Below are positions 33,946-43,459 of a stretch of DNA of 64,000 nucleotides, in pieces. Below the pieces are notes generated by a model that made no database searches, was not told the DNA's origin, and worked only from the letters and a program-made list of their open reading frames with translations. Positions within the stretch are counted from its first letter, which is position 1; every line of letters starts with the position of its first letter. The translations under genes were made by a program, and so were the position numbers. Location of the stretch: positions 2,290,501 through 2,354,500 of the forward strand of contig NZ_CP117445.1 in the NCBI RefSeq assembly GCF_030687715.1. Direction: 5' to 3'. This DNA is from Pseudomonas sp. FP2196. Its GTDB lineage: Bacteria > Pseudomonadota > Gammaproteobacteria > Pseudomonadales > Pseudomonadaceae.

Positions 33946-35249
33946 GCTGCCTTCCGACGTTGCAGCATCAACCACACCGGGGTGATGTCGCTGGGCAGGA
34001 TGATCAAGGTTTGCCAGAACGGCACGTTGCTCAAGCGGCAATAAAGCACCTGCATCGCCACCGTCACCGCCAGATAGGCGATTGATGAAGCCGCCGCTGC
34101 ACCGACAATGCCGAAGGCAGGAATCAACAGCAGATTCAGCGCCAGGTTGAGCATCGCGCCGATGCCCATCAGCAACGACACCGTGCCGGGGCGATCCTTG
34201 CCAATCAGATCCAGGCGCAGAATGCTCGCATAGCACAGGCCCAGCAGGCCGGGCAGCAACGCAAGCAGCGCCGGATACGCAGGTTGATACGCCGCGCCGA
34301 ACAAGGTGATGATCAACCACTCGCCGATCACCGCCATGGTCAGGCAGGCACCGAGCATCACCGTGGCGGTCAGGCGCAGCGCCAGCGGCGTGACCTTGTC
34401 CATGCCTTTGTCCTGTTGCAGCAGTCGCTTCATCAGCGGTGTGGTGACCGCTTCCGGAACGATCAGCAACAATTCGGCGGCGGCGCTGGCCATGGCGTAG
34501 TGGCCGAGCGCGGTACTGCCCAGCAGGGCGCCGATAAACAAGTAGTCGGAGCGCAGAATGATCTGTTGAAACAGCAGATCCGGATGGCTGCGCGCACTGA
34601 ATCGCAGCAGCTCGTTCTGGCTTGCGCGGTCCCATTGCAGTTGCAGCGGCTGTGCGCGTTTGAGCCACATCCAGCCCACCAGCACCACCAGGCTGATGCC
34701 GGCCAGCCAACTGATCAGCGCGGCTTCGAGGGCTTCCTCTTTCCACATCCAGAACAGCGCAAGAAACAGCAGCAGCGGCGCCAGGGATTCGATCAGACGC
34801 AGAACATTGAAGGCGACCACGCCGCCCGACGCGTTGTGCAAGGTCAGCAGCCCGCTTTTGAGCACGGTCAGTGGCACCGCCAGCAGCAGTAGCCACGCCA
34901 GCAGACCCAGTTGCATCGTCACATCGAGTTCGCTGCCGAACTCACGGGCCAGCGCGACCACCAGCAAGGTCAACAGCCCGGCCAGAAGACAGCCGAACAC
35001 CAACACCTGCGCGAGCAACAAGCCCATCGGCCGCTGCTTGGCCGCTTGATAACCGACTGCCGAATTCAGCCCGCCACTGGTGGCGGCGCTGATCAATTCC
35101 GGCAAAGTGCTGAGCAGGGCAAACAAACCGCGTTCACTGGGGCCGAGAATCCGCGCCAGCAACACATTGCGCAGCAGCCGCAAGGCAATCATTGCCAGTT
35201 TGGTGCCCATGCTCAGCGCCAGATGTTTGAGGTAGCTACCGCGACTCAT
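33942..35249 (-). CDS. Wzx-type polysaccharide flippase
   Basis: 435 aa, about 12-14 membrane segments, MATE/MVF-like Polysacc_synt pattern: LLRNVLLARILGPSERGLFALL at the N-terminus and AALGHYAMA-type middle (STALGHYAMASAAAELL). It flips the undecaprenyl-linked repeat unit to the periplasm. Start at 35249, where ATGA joins it to the deacetylase gene. Confidence 0.9.
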   Translation of the reverse strand: MSRGSYLKHLALSMGTKLAMIALRLLRNVLLARILGPSERGLFALLSTLPELISAATSGGLNSAVGYQAAKQRPMGLLLAQVLVFGCLLAGLLTLLVVALAREFGSELDVTMQLGLLAWLLLLAVPLTVLKSGLLTLHNASGGVVAFNVLRLIESLAPLLLFLALFWMWKEEALEAALISWLAGISLVVLVGWMWLKRAQPLQLQWDRASQNELLRFSARSHPDLLFQQIILRSDYLFIGALLGSTALGHYAMASAAAELLLIVPEAVTTPLMKRLLQQDKGMDKVTPLALRLTATVMLGACLTMAVIGEWLIITLFGAAYQPAYPALLALLPGLLGLCYASILRLDLIGKDRPGTVSLLMGIGAMLNLALNLLLIPAFGIVGAAAASSIAYLAVTVAMQVLYCRLSNVPFWQTLIILPSDITPVWLMLQRRKAA

Positions 35250-36247
35250 GGCCGTGCCCCGCGAAATATCCGCCACGACAGCAGTTGTGGATTGCGTGCG
35301 GTGCGCTGACTGACACCGAAGCGCGGCAGGTTCAGCGGATCGCCTTCACCGCGATAAATGCCAGTGCTGGTGCCCAGCGCAAACGGATAATCGTGATCGG
35401 CAATCTGCTTGCGCACGCGCTCGTCGTTGTCGCCGTTGGGGTAGCAATACACCGGCAACGGCCGGTTACAGCCGTTTTGCAGGGCAAGGCGGCTGCGGCT
35501 GATTTCTTCGCTCAGGCGCACATCGTCCAGACCGGTGAGGATCGCGTGACTGGCGCCGTGCGGGCCGAAACGCACCAGCCCGGACGCCTCCAGTGCGCGT
35601 ACCTGATGCCAGTCCAGCGCTTGCGGTTGCGATTCCTGCGGGCACTCGTCGGTCAGGCGTTCCAGCTCTTGCGGTGCAAGTGACTTGAGCCCTTGCAGAT
35701 AATGCAGCATCGACAGGCTGCGCCGGTCGACATCAATGTCATCCACCAGCACGGGCACCGGGTGACCGCTGGCGTGCAGGCATTCGATCAGGTGCATGCG
35801 TGCCTTTTCGCCATGGCTGCCCCACAGGGTTTCGCCCAGGCTTTCCCACCAGAAACGCTGGCGACTGCCGATGAAATCGGTGGAGAGAAAAATGCTCGCC
35901 GGCACCTGATGCTTTTGCAGCAACGGGAAGGCGTTGACGGCGTTGTCGCGCCAGCCATCATCGAAGGTCAGCGCCACCCGTGGGCGTTCGCTGCGCAGGG
36001 CATTGGGTTGAAGGATTTCCATCAGCGGCACGCAATCGAAATGCTTGCGCAACCACACCAGCAGATGTTCGAAGGCCTTGGGGCCGATGCACAGTTCATT
36101 GCGATGCGGCAGGTCGGCGGCGCGGTCGTTGGCCAGTACCCGGTGCAACATCAGAATCACCCCGGCGCCCTGCAATTGATTACGCCCAACGTGCGAGTTG
36201 AGATAGAGCCAGCCGCTGGTGCGTTTTATCAGTTGTTTGATCGCCAT
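35246..36247 (-). CDS. Polysaccharide deacetylase (NodB/CE4 family)
   Basis: 333 aa with CE4 motifs: ALTFDDGWRDN (catalytic Asp pair), the metal-binding FGPHGASH (HxxxH type), and YCYPNGDND. Such enzymes remove N- or O-acetyl groups. No signal peptide is evident, so it may act on cytoplasmic precursors. It lies between a glycosyltransferase and the flippase. Confidence 0.88.
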   Translation of the reverse strand: MAIKQLIKRTSGWLYLNSHVGRNQLQGAGVILMLHRVLANDRAADLPHRNELCIGPKAFEHLLVWLRKHFDCVPLMEILQPNALRSERPRVALTFDDGWRDNAVNAFPLLQKHQVPASIFLSTDFIGSRQRFWWESLGETLWGSHGEKARMHLIECLHASGHPVPVLVDDIDVDRRSLSMLHYLQGLKSLAPQELERLTDECPQESQPQALDWHQVRALEASGLVRFGPHGASHAILTGLDDVRLSEEISRSRLALQNGCNRPLPVYCYPNGDNDERVRKQIADHDYPFALGTSTGIYRGEGDPLNLPRFGVSQRTARNPQLLSWRIFRGARP

Positions 36248-36260
36248 GGCATGAGTCCTC

Positions 36261-37397
36261 TCAACGATTCTGGTCAGGATTCCACTGTGCGTAGCGTTGC
36301 CCGCGCAGGAACTGCCACAGGCCGACGCTCATACCTGCCAGCGTCACCAGCAGGAACGCCGCGAGGCGGAACGGTTTGGGCAAACGGTGTTGCGAATCCA
36401 GCAGGCCGGCGATGGCAACCGCGTAACCGATCAATTGCGCAACCAGGCTCAAGCGATAGAAACCGTGCTCGTTCCACAGCCAGAAATTGCTCAGCAGCAG
36501 CGGCAGCAACAGAATCGGCGCGAGGCGGCGGATCAGTTTGTGGCTGATCAAGGCAATCGAGTACAGGCCGTACTTGAGCGGATTTAGCAGTGCGCTGCGT
36601 TGCGCCAGGCTTTGCAAGCCACCGACGGTGACCCGCTGACGGCGGCGCCATTGCTTGTCCGCCTCGTCGACGCCCTGGTCGATTACTTGCGCCTGGGGTA
36701 CGTAAACGATGCGTTTGCGCGCGACCGGCGCGCAGGTACTGATAAAGAAGTCATCGTTGACCTCGGCCGGTACGGTTTGGAACAGCTCGCGGCGCAAGGC
36801 GAGCAGGGCGCCGTCGGCGGAGACCATGCAGCCGGTGCGATTCTCGACCCGGCGCAGCCAGCCTTCGTAATGCCGATAGAGGCTGTCGCCAATACTCAGG
36901 CCGCCACCGGTGACCGGGATCACCATGTGCCCGGCGCAGGCACCGACCTGCGGATCGCTCAACGGCGCGAGCAAATGGCCGAGGGTGTCGCGCGACCATT
37001 GGTTGTCGGCGTCGGTGAACACCAGAATGTCGCCGCAGCTCACGGCGACGCCGGCATTCAGTGTGGCGGCTTTGCCCTGGCGCGGCAGGTCGAGCACGGT
37101 GATGCGCGGATCGATCACTTTGCGCGCGCAGGCCACGGTGTCATCGGTCGAACCGTCGCTGGCGAGAATGATCTGCAGCGCGGCGGGCTCGTAATCCTGG
37201 GCCAGCAGGGTACGCAACTTGTGCTCGATGTGCCGCGCCTCGTTGTGTGCGGCGATCACGATGCTGATGTTCAGCGGCGGCGCCGGGCTGTGACGCCAGG
37301 CCGGGAACAGCGGCGCCAATAGCGTCAGCAGCAGCGGATAACCGATATAGGCGTACACCGGCAGCAACAGGCACATCCAGAAAATGAATTCAGCCAC
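36261..37397 (-). CDS. Membrane family 2 glycosyltransferase (BcsA/IcaA-like architecture)
   Basis: 378 aa: one N-terminal membrane segment, a GT-A domain (ISIVIAAHNEARHI, ASDGSTDDT, FTDADNQWS, then a QWRRRQR Q-x-x-R-W-like motif), and three to four C-terminal membrane segments. The architecture resembles synthases of the BcsA/IcaA type, here within a Wzx/Wzy cluster. The GTG at 37397 is preferred because AGGAGG lies 7 bp upstream; an ATG at 37415 is the alternative. Confidence 0.85.
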   Translation of the reverse strand: MAEFIFWMCLLLPVYAYIGYPLLLTLLAPLFPAWRHSPAPPLNISIVIAAHNEARHIEHKLRTLLAQDYEPAALQIILASDGSTDDTVACARKVIDPRITVLDLPRQGKAATLNAGVAVSCGDILVFTDADNQWSRDTLGHLLAPLSDPQVGACAGHMVIPVTGGGLSIGDSLYRHYEGWLRRVENRTGCMVSADGALLALRRELFQTVPAEVNDDFFISTCAPVARKRIVYVPQAQVIDQGVDEADKQWRRRQRVTVGGLQSLAQRSALLNPLKYGLYSIALISHKLIRRLAPILLLPLLLSNFWLWNEHGFYRLSLVAQLIGYAVAIAGLLDSQHRLPKPFRLAAFLLVTLAGMSVGLWQFLRGQRYAQWNPDQNR

Positions 37398-38358
37398 GGG
37401 CGGGCCTCCTGGCATTCCAATGACACAAACTGAGAATGAATGCTGCGCTGACCAGGTGCAGGCGCAACCAGTGCAGACCCCAGAGTTGCAAGGTCAGGCC
37501 TGCGTTGTGTTGCGTGAGGCTTTGACGCACGCTGAGCAGCAGACTCGGCAGCAGCGCCAGTAGCAACAGGATCATCGCGTGGAGTACGAACCCCACGAGC
37601 AAGGCCACAATCGCCAGAAAATCCAGAACCCAGACCAGCAACGACAGCAGCGGAAAACGCAGCAGGCGCAGGCTCATGCCTTGGGTGCGCAGCAACTGCA
37701 AGTGACTGCCCTGACGCCACAGTTCCTTGCCCATCCATTCGCGCCAATTCATCTCGTAGCCCCAATGCAGGGCGACGCTGTTATTGACTGCCAGCAGTCG
37801 CGCGCCGTGTTTGCTCAGACGCAGGGTGTATTCCTTGTCCTCGCCGGTGCGCAGGGTTTCGTTGAATCCGCCGCTGTCGTCGAACCACTGCTTGCGCATC
37901 AGCAGGTTGGCGCTGGGCAACCATTCCACGTTGCGGGTGGCATGTTTTGACGGGCGCAGCATGCGACGTTGCCACGCGCTCGCAAACCAGGGCGCGGCGG
38001 CAGGGGTGTGCAGATCCAGGCCGAAGATGTCGCCCTGAGCTTGCGCCTGGAGGGCGAACAAACGAGTCAGCCACTCTTCAGGCATTTCGATGTCGGCGTC
38101 GATGAACGCCAGCCATTCGCCGCTGGCAAGCGCTGCGCCACGATTGCGCAAGGCACCGATCGGCAGGCCGGGCATGACCAGTACTCGTGCGCCGAAGGTG
38201 CGGGCGATCTGCGGGCCGTTATCGCTGGAACCGTTGTCGACCACGATCAGTTCGCAGCCGATTTGAGCTGCATTCGCCGCCTTCTGCGCCGCCAACAGGG
38301 TGCGGCCAATGTGCCGCGCTTCGTTGTACATCGGGATGACGACACTGATGAGGCTCAT
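37390..38358 (-). CDS. Family 2 glycosyltransferase with C-terminal membrane segments
   Basis: 322 aa. GT-A motifs SVVIPMYNEARHIGRTL, VVDNGSSDNG and AFIDADIEMPEEW, followed by a FNETLRTGEDKEYTLRLSKHG acceptor region and two or three hydrophobic segments (about 230-310). It adds one sugar to the lipid-linked unit. Overlaps wzy by 4 bp. Confidence 0.88.
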   Translation of the reverse strand: MSLISVVIPMYNEARHIGRTLLAAQKAANAAQIGCELIVVDNGSSDNGPQIARTFGARVLVMPGLPIGALRNRGAALASGEWLAFIDADIEMPEEWLTRLFALQAQAQGDIFGLDLHTPAAAPWFASAWQRRMLRPSKHATRNVEWLPSANLLMRKQWFDDSGGFNETLRTGEDKEYTLRLSKHGARLLAVNNSVALHWGYEMNWREWMGKELWRQGSHLQLLRTQGMSLRLLRFPLLSLLVWVLDFLAIVALLVGFVLHAMILLLLALLPSLLLSVRQSLTQHNAGLTLQLWGLHWLRLHLVSAAFILSLCHWNARRPARG

Positions 38359-39722
38359 GCCTTGGCCTCCGTCAGGGGCGATTGCTCAGCCTTCAGACGC
38401 AACACCCAGGTCAGCGCGAGCATGATCCAGAGATATTTCAGGTTCGGCGCGCTGAGAAACATCAAAAACAACGTCAACGACAGAAAGCTCATTCCAAGAT
38501 GGGTAATCAGGTCCGCGTGCTGCCACTCGCGCCGTTGCAGCCATGCGCGTCGTGCGCGAATCAGGTTGTAGAAACCCTGCGCGAGCAGGCCGACAAACAG
38601 CAGGCCGGCGGGAATCCCCAATTCGCTGAAAATCTCCAGATAAGTGTTATGCGCCCGACGGTACAAGTCGCCGATCTTGCGGTTGGCGGAAAACGCCTTG
38701 GCATAACCGGTGGTGGCGTAGTGCAGCGGGAAGGTGCCGGGACCGGAGCCGAGCAGCGGATGCTCGCGGATGATCTGGCTGCCGACGACAATGTACGAGG
38801 CGCGACGGCCGAGGGATTCATCCTGAGCCTTGGCCCCGGCGCTCAAGATACTCAGCGACTGGATGCGCGCCAGATAACCGGCAGGCATCGCATAAATCGC
38901 CAATGGCAGCACGATGGCGGCGCCGAGCATGGCGAATCCGAAATGCCGGGGGCGGATGCGGGTGAGGTGCTGGCGGTAATGCCAGACCCCGATCGCCAGA
39001 CTCAAGGCCAGTACCACCAACCCTGAGCGCGACTCCGTCTTGGTCATGCCGCCGAGCAGCAAAAGGCAGCAGCCAGCCCAGAACAAACGTTGCAGCAGGT
39101 TCGGGCTGCGAATCACCAGCAGCAGGCCCAGCGGCACGGCGAAGGCGATCAGCAGAGCAAAGGCATTCGGGTCTTCGAGCAGGCCGGCGGCGCGGCCCTT
39201 GTCCTGGAATTTGCTGGAAAACATCGCCATCGCGCAGGTCGTGCTGATGCTGAGCGTGACCAGCCGGGCGAACAGATCGAGGTTCAGCTCGCGGCCGACC
39301 AACAAGGTGATCACGAACAGAATCAGGCCCACGCTCAGTTCACGCAGATGACTCTGTGACATGCCCATGTTGTCGGTGGCGAGCAGGCTCAGCAGGTACA
39401 ACGCCATGAAGCCGATCAGGTAGCGCCACAGATTGCTGCGCAGGCGGTGCGATGGAATCTGATGCAAGGCCAGTTGCAACGCCAGGATCAGCGCCAGCGA
39501 AGCACCGAGGAACTTGCTCCCGGAAAACACGCTGTCCTTGAAGAACCCTTCAAACGGCACCAGCGCGGCAATGCCAAGCAGGCCCCAGGACGGTTTGCGG
39601 TACAGCACCGTGAAACCCAGCAGCCCCAGCACTGCTCCCGGCGCCAGAAACGGATAAGGACTGACCAGCAAAGCCATGCAGACCAGTGCCAGCAGGCTGA
39701 CGATCGAGAGCGGGAAAATCAT
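38355..39722 (-). CDS. Wzy-like polysaccharide polymerase / O-antigen ligase family
   Basis: 455 aa with about 11-12 membrane segments and the large periplasmic loop of the Wzy_C family, including the RRAHNTYLEIFSELGIPAGL motif. In a Wzx/Wzy pathway it polymerises the flipped repeat units. It overlaps both neighbouring genes by 4 bp. Confidence 0.88.
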   Translation of the reverse strand: MIFPLSIVSLLALVCMALLVSPYPFLAPGAVLGLLGFTVLYRKPSWGLLGIAALVPFEGFFKDSVFSGSKFLGASLALILALQLALHQIPSHRLRSNLWRYLIGFMALYLLSLLATDNMGMSQSHLRELSVGLILFVITLLVGRELNLDLFARLVTLSISTTCAMAMFSSKFQDKGRAAGLLEDPNAFALLIAFAVPLGLLLVIRSPNLLQRLFWAGCCLLLLGGMTKTESRSGLVVLALSLAIGVWHYRQHLTRIRPRHFGFAMLGAAIVLPLAIYAMPAGYLARIQSLSILSAGAKAQDESLGRRASYIVVGSQIIREHPLLGSGPGTFPLHYATTGYAKAFSANRKIGDLYRRAHNTYLEIFSELGIPAGLLFVGLLAQGFYNLIRARRAWLQRREWQHADLITHLGMSFLSLTLFLMFLSAPNLKYLWIMLALTWVLRLKAEQSPLTEAKA

Positions 39723-40810
39723 GCGCGTGCCTCCCGTGCCGTGTAGATGTACAGCTGCGACCAGCGTTCAGCCAAAGCCTTGAGGTCGTAGCGTTCCTGT
39801 TGTGTGCGTCTGGCGTTGTCGCGTAGTTTTGCGGCCAGCTTCGGTTCGGCCAGCAACGTGTCGAGCTGACGGGCGAGGGCGACGGTATCGGTCGGTGCGG
39901 CGAGGAGGCCGTTGTGGCGGTCCTGCAAGACGTCGGGAATGCCACCGACCGCGAACGCCACCACCGGCACACCGGCCTGCATCGCTTCGAGCAGAATCAT
40001 CGGCGTACCCTCGGTGCGCGAGCTGATCACCAGCGCATCGAGTTGCTGCCACCAGCCTTGCATCGCCGTCTGATAGCCCGGCAAGCGAATCCGCTGTTGT
40101 AAACCGGCAGCGTCGATACGTGCCTGCAAGGCCTCACGTTCCGGACCGTCACCGAGCATCACTGCGTCCAGTTGCGGATGCTGGTGACACAGTGCAATCA
40201 GCGCATCGAGAAACAGATCCGGGCCTTTCTCGCTGCTCAACCGACCGACGTAACCGGCCAGCCAGCGTTGTCGTTCCAGCGCCGGCGGCATCGCTGGCGC
40301 CGCTGGCAAACCGTTGGGAATCACCTGCAACTTCTCTGCACGGACGCCGGCCTGACGGTGCAGCGCAGCAATGCTTTGCGCTACGCAGACCACCCGTTTC
40401 ACCGAGGCCGTGCGGCACAGCTGCAGGCTTAGCCAGGTGTAGAGCTTCTGCTTGCGACTGCGCGGGGTGAAACCGTGCTGAGTGATCACCAGCGGCAGGC
40501 GCAACAGCGTTGCGCCGAACCAGCCGAACAGTAGCCCTTTGAAGTTGTGCGTGTTGAGCAACGGCTTGCCACCACGGTGCTGATGCAAGTGCCACAGCAG
40601 TCTGCCGAGCCCGGCACAGCCGCGAGCGTCCACCCCGGCCTCGCGAAAGCGCTCGATCAGCTCTGGTGGTGCGTCGAGGAACAGCACCTGATGCTGCCCC
40701 GGCGTCGCCAGGCAATGATCCAGCAACATCCGCTCGGCTCCGTAGAAGCCGCCGCTGCTGAGCAAATGAATGATCGGCAGCGCGACGCACGGGGTGGACG
40801 CCGCGTTCAA
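39719..40810 (-). CDS. Family 4 glycosyltransferase (GT-B)
   Basis: 363 aa. GT-B fold with SGGFYGAERMLLDHCL at the N-terminus, GRLSSEKGPDLFLDAL, and the EX7E motif EGTPMILLEAMQAGVPVVA. It starts with TTG at 40810, where TTGA overlaps the wzz stop; no ATG is placed reasonably upstream. It transfers a sugar from a nucleotide donor to the growing lipid-linked unit in the cytoplasm. Confidence 0.9.
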   Translation of the reverse strand: MNAASTPCVALPIIHLLSSGGFYGAERMLLDHCLATPGQHQVLFLDAPPELIERFREAGVDARGCAGLGRLLWHLHQHRGGKPLLNTHNFKGLLFGWFGATLLRLPLVITQHGFTPRSRKQKLYTWLSLQLCRTASVKRVVCVAQSIAALHRQAGVRAEKLQVIPNGLPAAPAMPPALERQRWLAGYVGRLSSEKGPDLFLDALIALCHQHPQLDAVMLGDGPEREALQARIDAAGLQQRIRLPGYQTAMQGWWQQLDALVISSRTEGTPMILLEAMQAGVPVVAFAVGGIPDVLQDRHNGLLAAPTDTVALARQLDTLLAEPKLAAKLRDNARRTQQERYDLKALAERWSQLYIYTAREARA

Positions 40811-42399
40811 TTGCGCACCCAGTGAACCAGGCTGGGCATGGTCCAGTTCTTGTGCGGATTGCCGGGCTGCGACGTTTCTTCGTTGAGCACCAACAGCACC
40901 GGCAGGCCCAGTTCATGACTGATTTGCGCAGGATGCTTGAAGCGGTGATCGAAGAACTCACGCACATAGACGAAGGCAATGGCCAGCAGCAAACCGGTGA
41001 GCAGGCCGAAAGGAATGATCAGCATCGGTTTCGGAAAAGCTGCTTCGGTCGGTTCAAACGGCGGACTCAATACACGGGCATTGGACAAGTCGTTATCGAA
41101 CGCGCGTGCCGTGCTGCTTTCGGCGAAGCGTTGCGCATAGGTTGAAAAAGCTGCGTGCAACGCGCCGATCTCGGTATCCATCTGACGCAGCTTGCTTTGG
41201 GTTTGCTGCAATTGATGGATTCGATTCTTGAACTCGGTAATACGCGCGGTTTTCTGCTCGATGACCTGGCTGACCACCGACAGGTCGATCGTGCGTTCCT
41301 GAATGCGGTTGTTGACCACTTTGAGGAACTGCTGGCGTGTGCGGGCAATTTGCTCGCGGGCCAGCAACATCGGTTCGCTACTGGGCTGAAATATCGCGAG
41401 GTCGTTCATATAGCGACTGACCTGAGTGGTCAGTTGCTCGCCCATCTGCCGAATCTCGCGATCCTCGAACGCGATGTTGTCCACCGTCGTCGTAAAGGTG
41501 AACGGAAAGGTGTAGTCATTGAGTTTGTTGGTGTTGGCGGTGGCCAGGCTGGTTTTCAGGTAATCGAGCCAGCGCTGGCTTTGCAGCAAGCGATCGCGAT
41601 ACAGGTTGAGTGCCTGCTCTTCGGTGTTGATCGCGTTGAGGCGAAAGGTGATTTCCTCTTTCGGATCAGACGAACCGACGCTTTCCAGCAGGCTCAGCCG
41701 TGCGCCTTCCAGACCATCGAGGCGGACCTGATACTGATGCTTTTTGGTCTCGTAGAACGATTGCGGCAGCTCGATCGATTGCAGCGCCTGACGATCGACC
41801 AGATAGTTTCGCAGCAGCGTGGCAACGAACGTCGTGCCCTGGGCAGGATCAGGGAAGCTGTAGACGATCGAGATGACATTGGAACCCGGCAGGGTTTCGA
41901 TCTTCAGATTGTCGATGGCGTCCTGGGTCAAGCCATCCAGTGCCGTGTCGCGCACCGGATCGGTTTCCATGCCCATTGCATCACGCAGCGGATTGATCAC
42001 ATATTCGCGCAGCGGCGTGCTGACGTAACGCTTGAACGGTTCGCCGGCCAGCTTGCTGAGCATCCCCGGGGGAGGGTTGTACTGACCCTGGTCGCGCAGT
42101 TCGCTGATGGTCTGGCGAATCAGCGCCGGCGAACGGAGGATATTGCTTTCGGTTTCCATGTCTGCCAGCGATGGCGGAATGAAGGTGGCGTTGTCCTGGG
42201 TCAGCGATGTGGTCGCATCGCCCTGGGAAAGTTTTTTCGACTGCACGATCACCTGCGCGGTGATATCGAAGCTCTGTTTGAGCAACAGCGGCAGCAACAG
42301 CGCGATCACTGCAAAGATCAGGAAGATGCGCTTCACCAGTTGCTTGTTGGCGAAGAAAATCCTGAAGAACTCATGCAGGTAATTTTCTTTTGGGTTCAT
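40807..42399 (-). CDS. Wzz/GumC-like polysaccharide chain-length protein
   Basis: 530 aa: membrane segment at about 25-45, long periplasmic coiled-coil region (rich in E/Q and with FRLNAINTEEQALNLYRDRL), second membrane segment near the end (PFGLLTGLLLAIAFVYV) and a short cytoplasmic tail. It controls chain length with the CpsD-like protein encoded upstream; the kinase domain is separate, as in split Wzc systems. AGGTGA lies before the ATG. Confidence 0.9.
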   Translation of the reverse strand: MNPKENYLHEFFRIFFANKQLVKRIFLIFAVIALLLPLLLKQSFDITAQVIVQSKKLSQGDATTSLTQDNATFIPPSLADMETESNILRSPALIRQTISELRDQGQYNPPPGMLSKLAGEPFKRYVSTPLREYVINPLRDAMGMETDPVRDTALDGLTQDAIDNLKIETLPGSNVISIVYSFPDPAQGTTFVATLLRNYLVDRQALQSIELPQSFYETKKHQYQVRLDGLEGARLSLLESVGSSDPKEEITFRLNAINTEEQALNLYRDRLLQSQRWLDYLKTSLATANTNKLNDYTFPFTFTTTVDNIAFEDREIRQMGEQLTTQVSRYMNDLAIFQPSSEPMLLAREQIARTRQQFLKVVNNRIQERTIDLSVVSQVIEQKTARITEFKNRIHQLQQTQSKLRQMDTEIGALHAAFSTYAQRFAESSTARAFDNDLSNARVLSPPFEPTEAAFPKPMLIIPFGLLTGLLLAIAFVYVREFFDHRFKHPAQISHELGLPVLLVLNEETSQPGNPHKNWTMPSLVHWVRN

Positions 42400-42415
42400 G
42401 TCGTTCACCTGAGAG

Positions 42416-43438
42416 TCAGTTGTCACTGCCTTTGTTGTCGACGCGGTAGCCGAAGCTGAACCCCACGCCCTGGAACAGCACCACGTCGGCCAGTTGCCTG
42501 GCGAGTTCGCCGGCGCTGGCAAGCTTGGTTTTCGGCACGTAGAGCATGTCGTCCGGTTGCAGGTAGGCGATTTGTGGTGCCTCACCCGACAACGCTTTCT
42601 CGACGTCGTAATTCACTGCCTGAACCTGATTGCCATTGCGCCGCATGATCACCACCGAATCGAGACGCGCCTTGACATTGGTACCGCGCGCCAGGGTCAG
42701 CGCCTCAAGCACCGACACCGGCCGGCGGATCGGGTACGAGCCCGGCTGAGCGACTTCGCCGAGCACGTAGATCTCATTGCCCGCGGTGGATTTGAGCAGC
42801 ACATCCACGGTCATCCGCCCCGGCAATTGCGCGTACTTCTGGTTGAGGAAGGTTTCCAGTTGATTGATGGTCATGCCTTGCAGCGGCACAGCGCCGATTT
42901 CCGGAAAACTCGCATAACCATCGGTGCCGACGGTGATTTCGCGGCTCATGCCGGTGGCCGGGTGGTTCAGCGCGCTTTTGAGGTTTTGCTCGTTGCTCAG
43001 CGGGCTCAGAATCTGCACCGTGAGCTGATTGCGGTTGGGCTGGAACAGCTGCTTGCGTTGATAGGCGCGCTGGATTTCCTGCCGGGCTTCGTCGCTGGTC
43101 AACCCGGCGATTTTCACCGAGGTGTTGGCGCCCGGCAGTTCGATAGTGCCGTCAGGCAGCACCAGTTGCGTGCCGTTGAGCTGACTGGCGGCGGTGAAGT
43201 TCAGGCCGATCTGGTCACCCGACTGGACGCGATAAGCGTCCGAGCCGCTGGTACTGATGTGGAAAATCACATCCAGCACGTCTTTCGGGCGCAGGGTCTG
43301 CTCGACCCTCGGCATGTCGGTGGCCTGTGCATTGGCCGGCGTGGCGGTGAGGATATTCACCGGCATGTTGCGGGTGTCGGTATTGCTGGAGCAGCCTGCA
43401 AGCGGCAGCAACAGCAGGACAAGCATTCTGGCGTTCAT
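42416..43438 (-). CDS. Wza-like outer-membrane polysaccharide export lipoprotein
   Basis: 340 aa lipoprotein (lipobox LAGC, C16). It has the Poly_export domain (GDQIGLNFTAASQLNGTQLVLPDGTIELPG) and SLBB-type domains (NEIYVLGEVAQPGSYPI; LQPDDMLYVPKTKLA). It forms the outer-membrane exit channel together with the Wzz periplasmic part. Confidence 0.92.
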   Translation of the reverse strand: MNARMLVLLLLPLAGCSSNTDTRNMPVNILTATPANAQATDMPRVEQTLRPKDVLDVIFHISTSGSDAYRVQSGDQIGLNFTAASQLNGTQLVLPDGTIELPGANTSVKIAGLTSDEARQEIQRAYQRKQLFQPNRNQLTVQILSPLSNEQNLKSALNHPATGMSREITVGTDGYASFPEIGAVPLQGMTINQLETFLNQKYAQLPGRMTVDVLLKSTAGNEIYVLGEVAQPGSYPIRRPVSVLEALTLARGTNVKARLDSVVIMRRNGNQVQAVNYDVEKALSGEAPQIAYLQPDDMLYVPKTKLASAGELARQLADVVLFQGVGFSFGYRVDNKGSDN

Positions 43439-43459
43439 GGCGTCATCCTTTGCGTTCGC

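Noticed and set aside
33946..34896. N-terminal extension of the glycoside hydrolase frame into the flippase gene
   Set aside because: The flippase frame is the coding one (membrane segments, overlap signals); the hydrolase has its own signal peptide at 33945.
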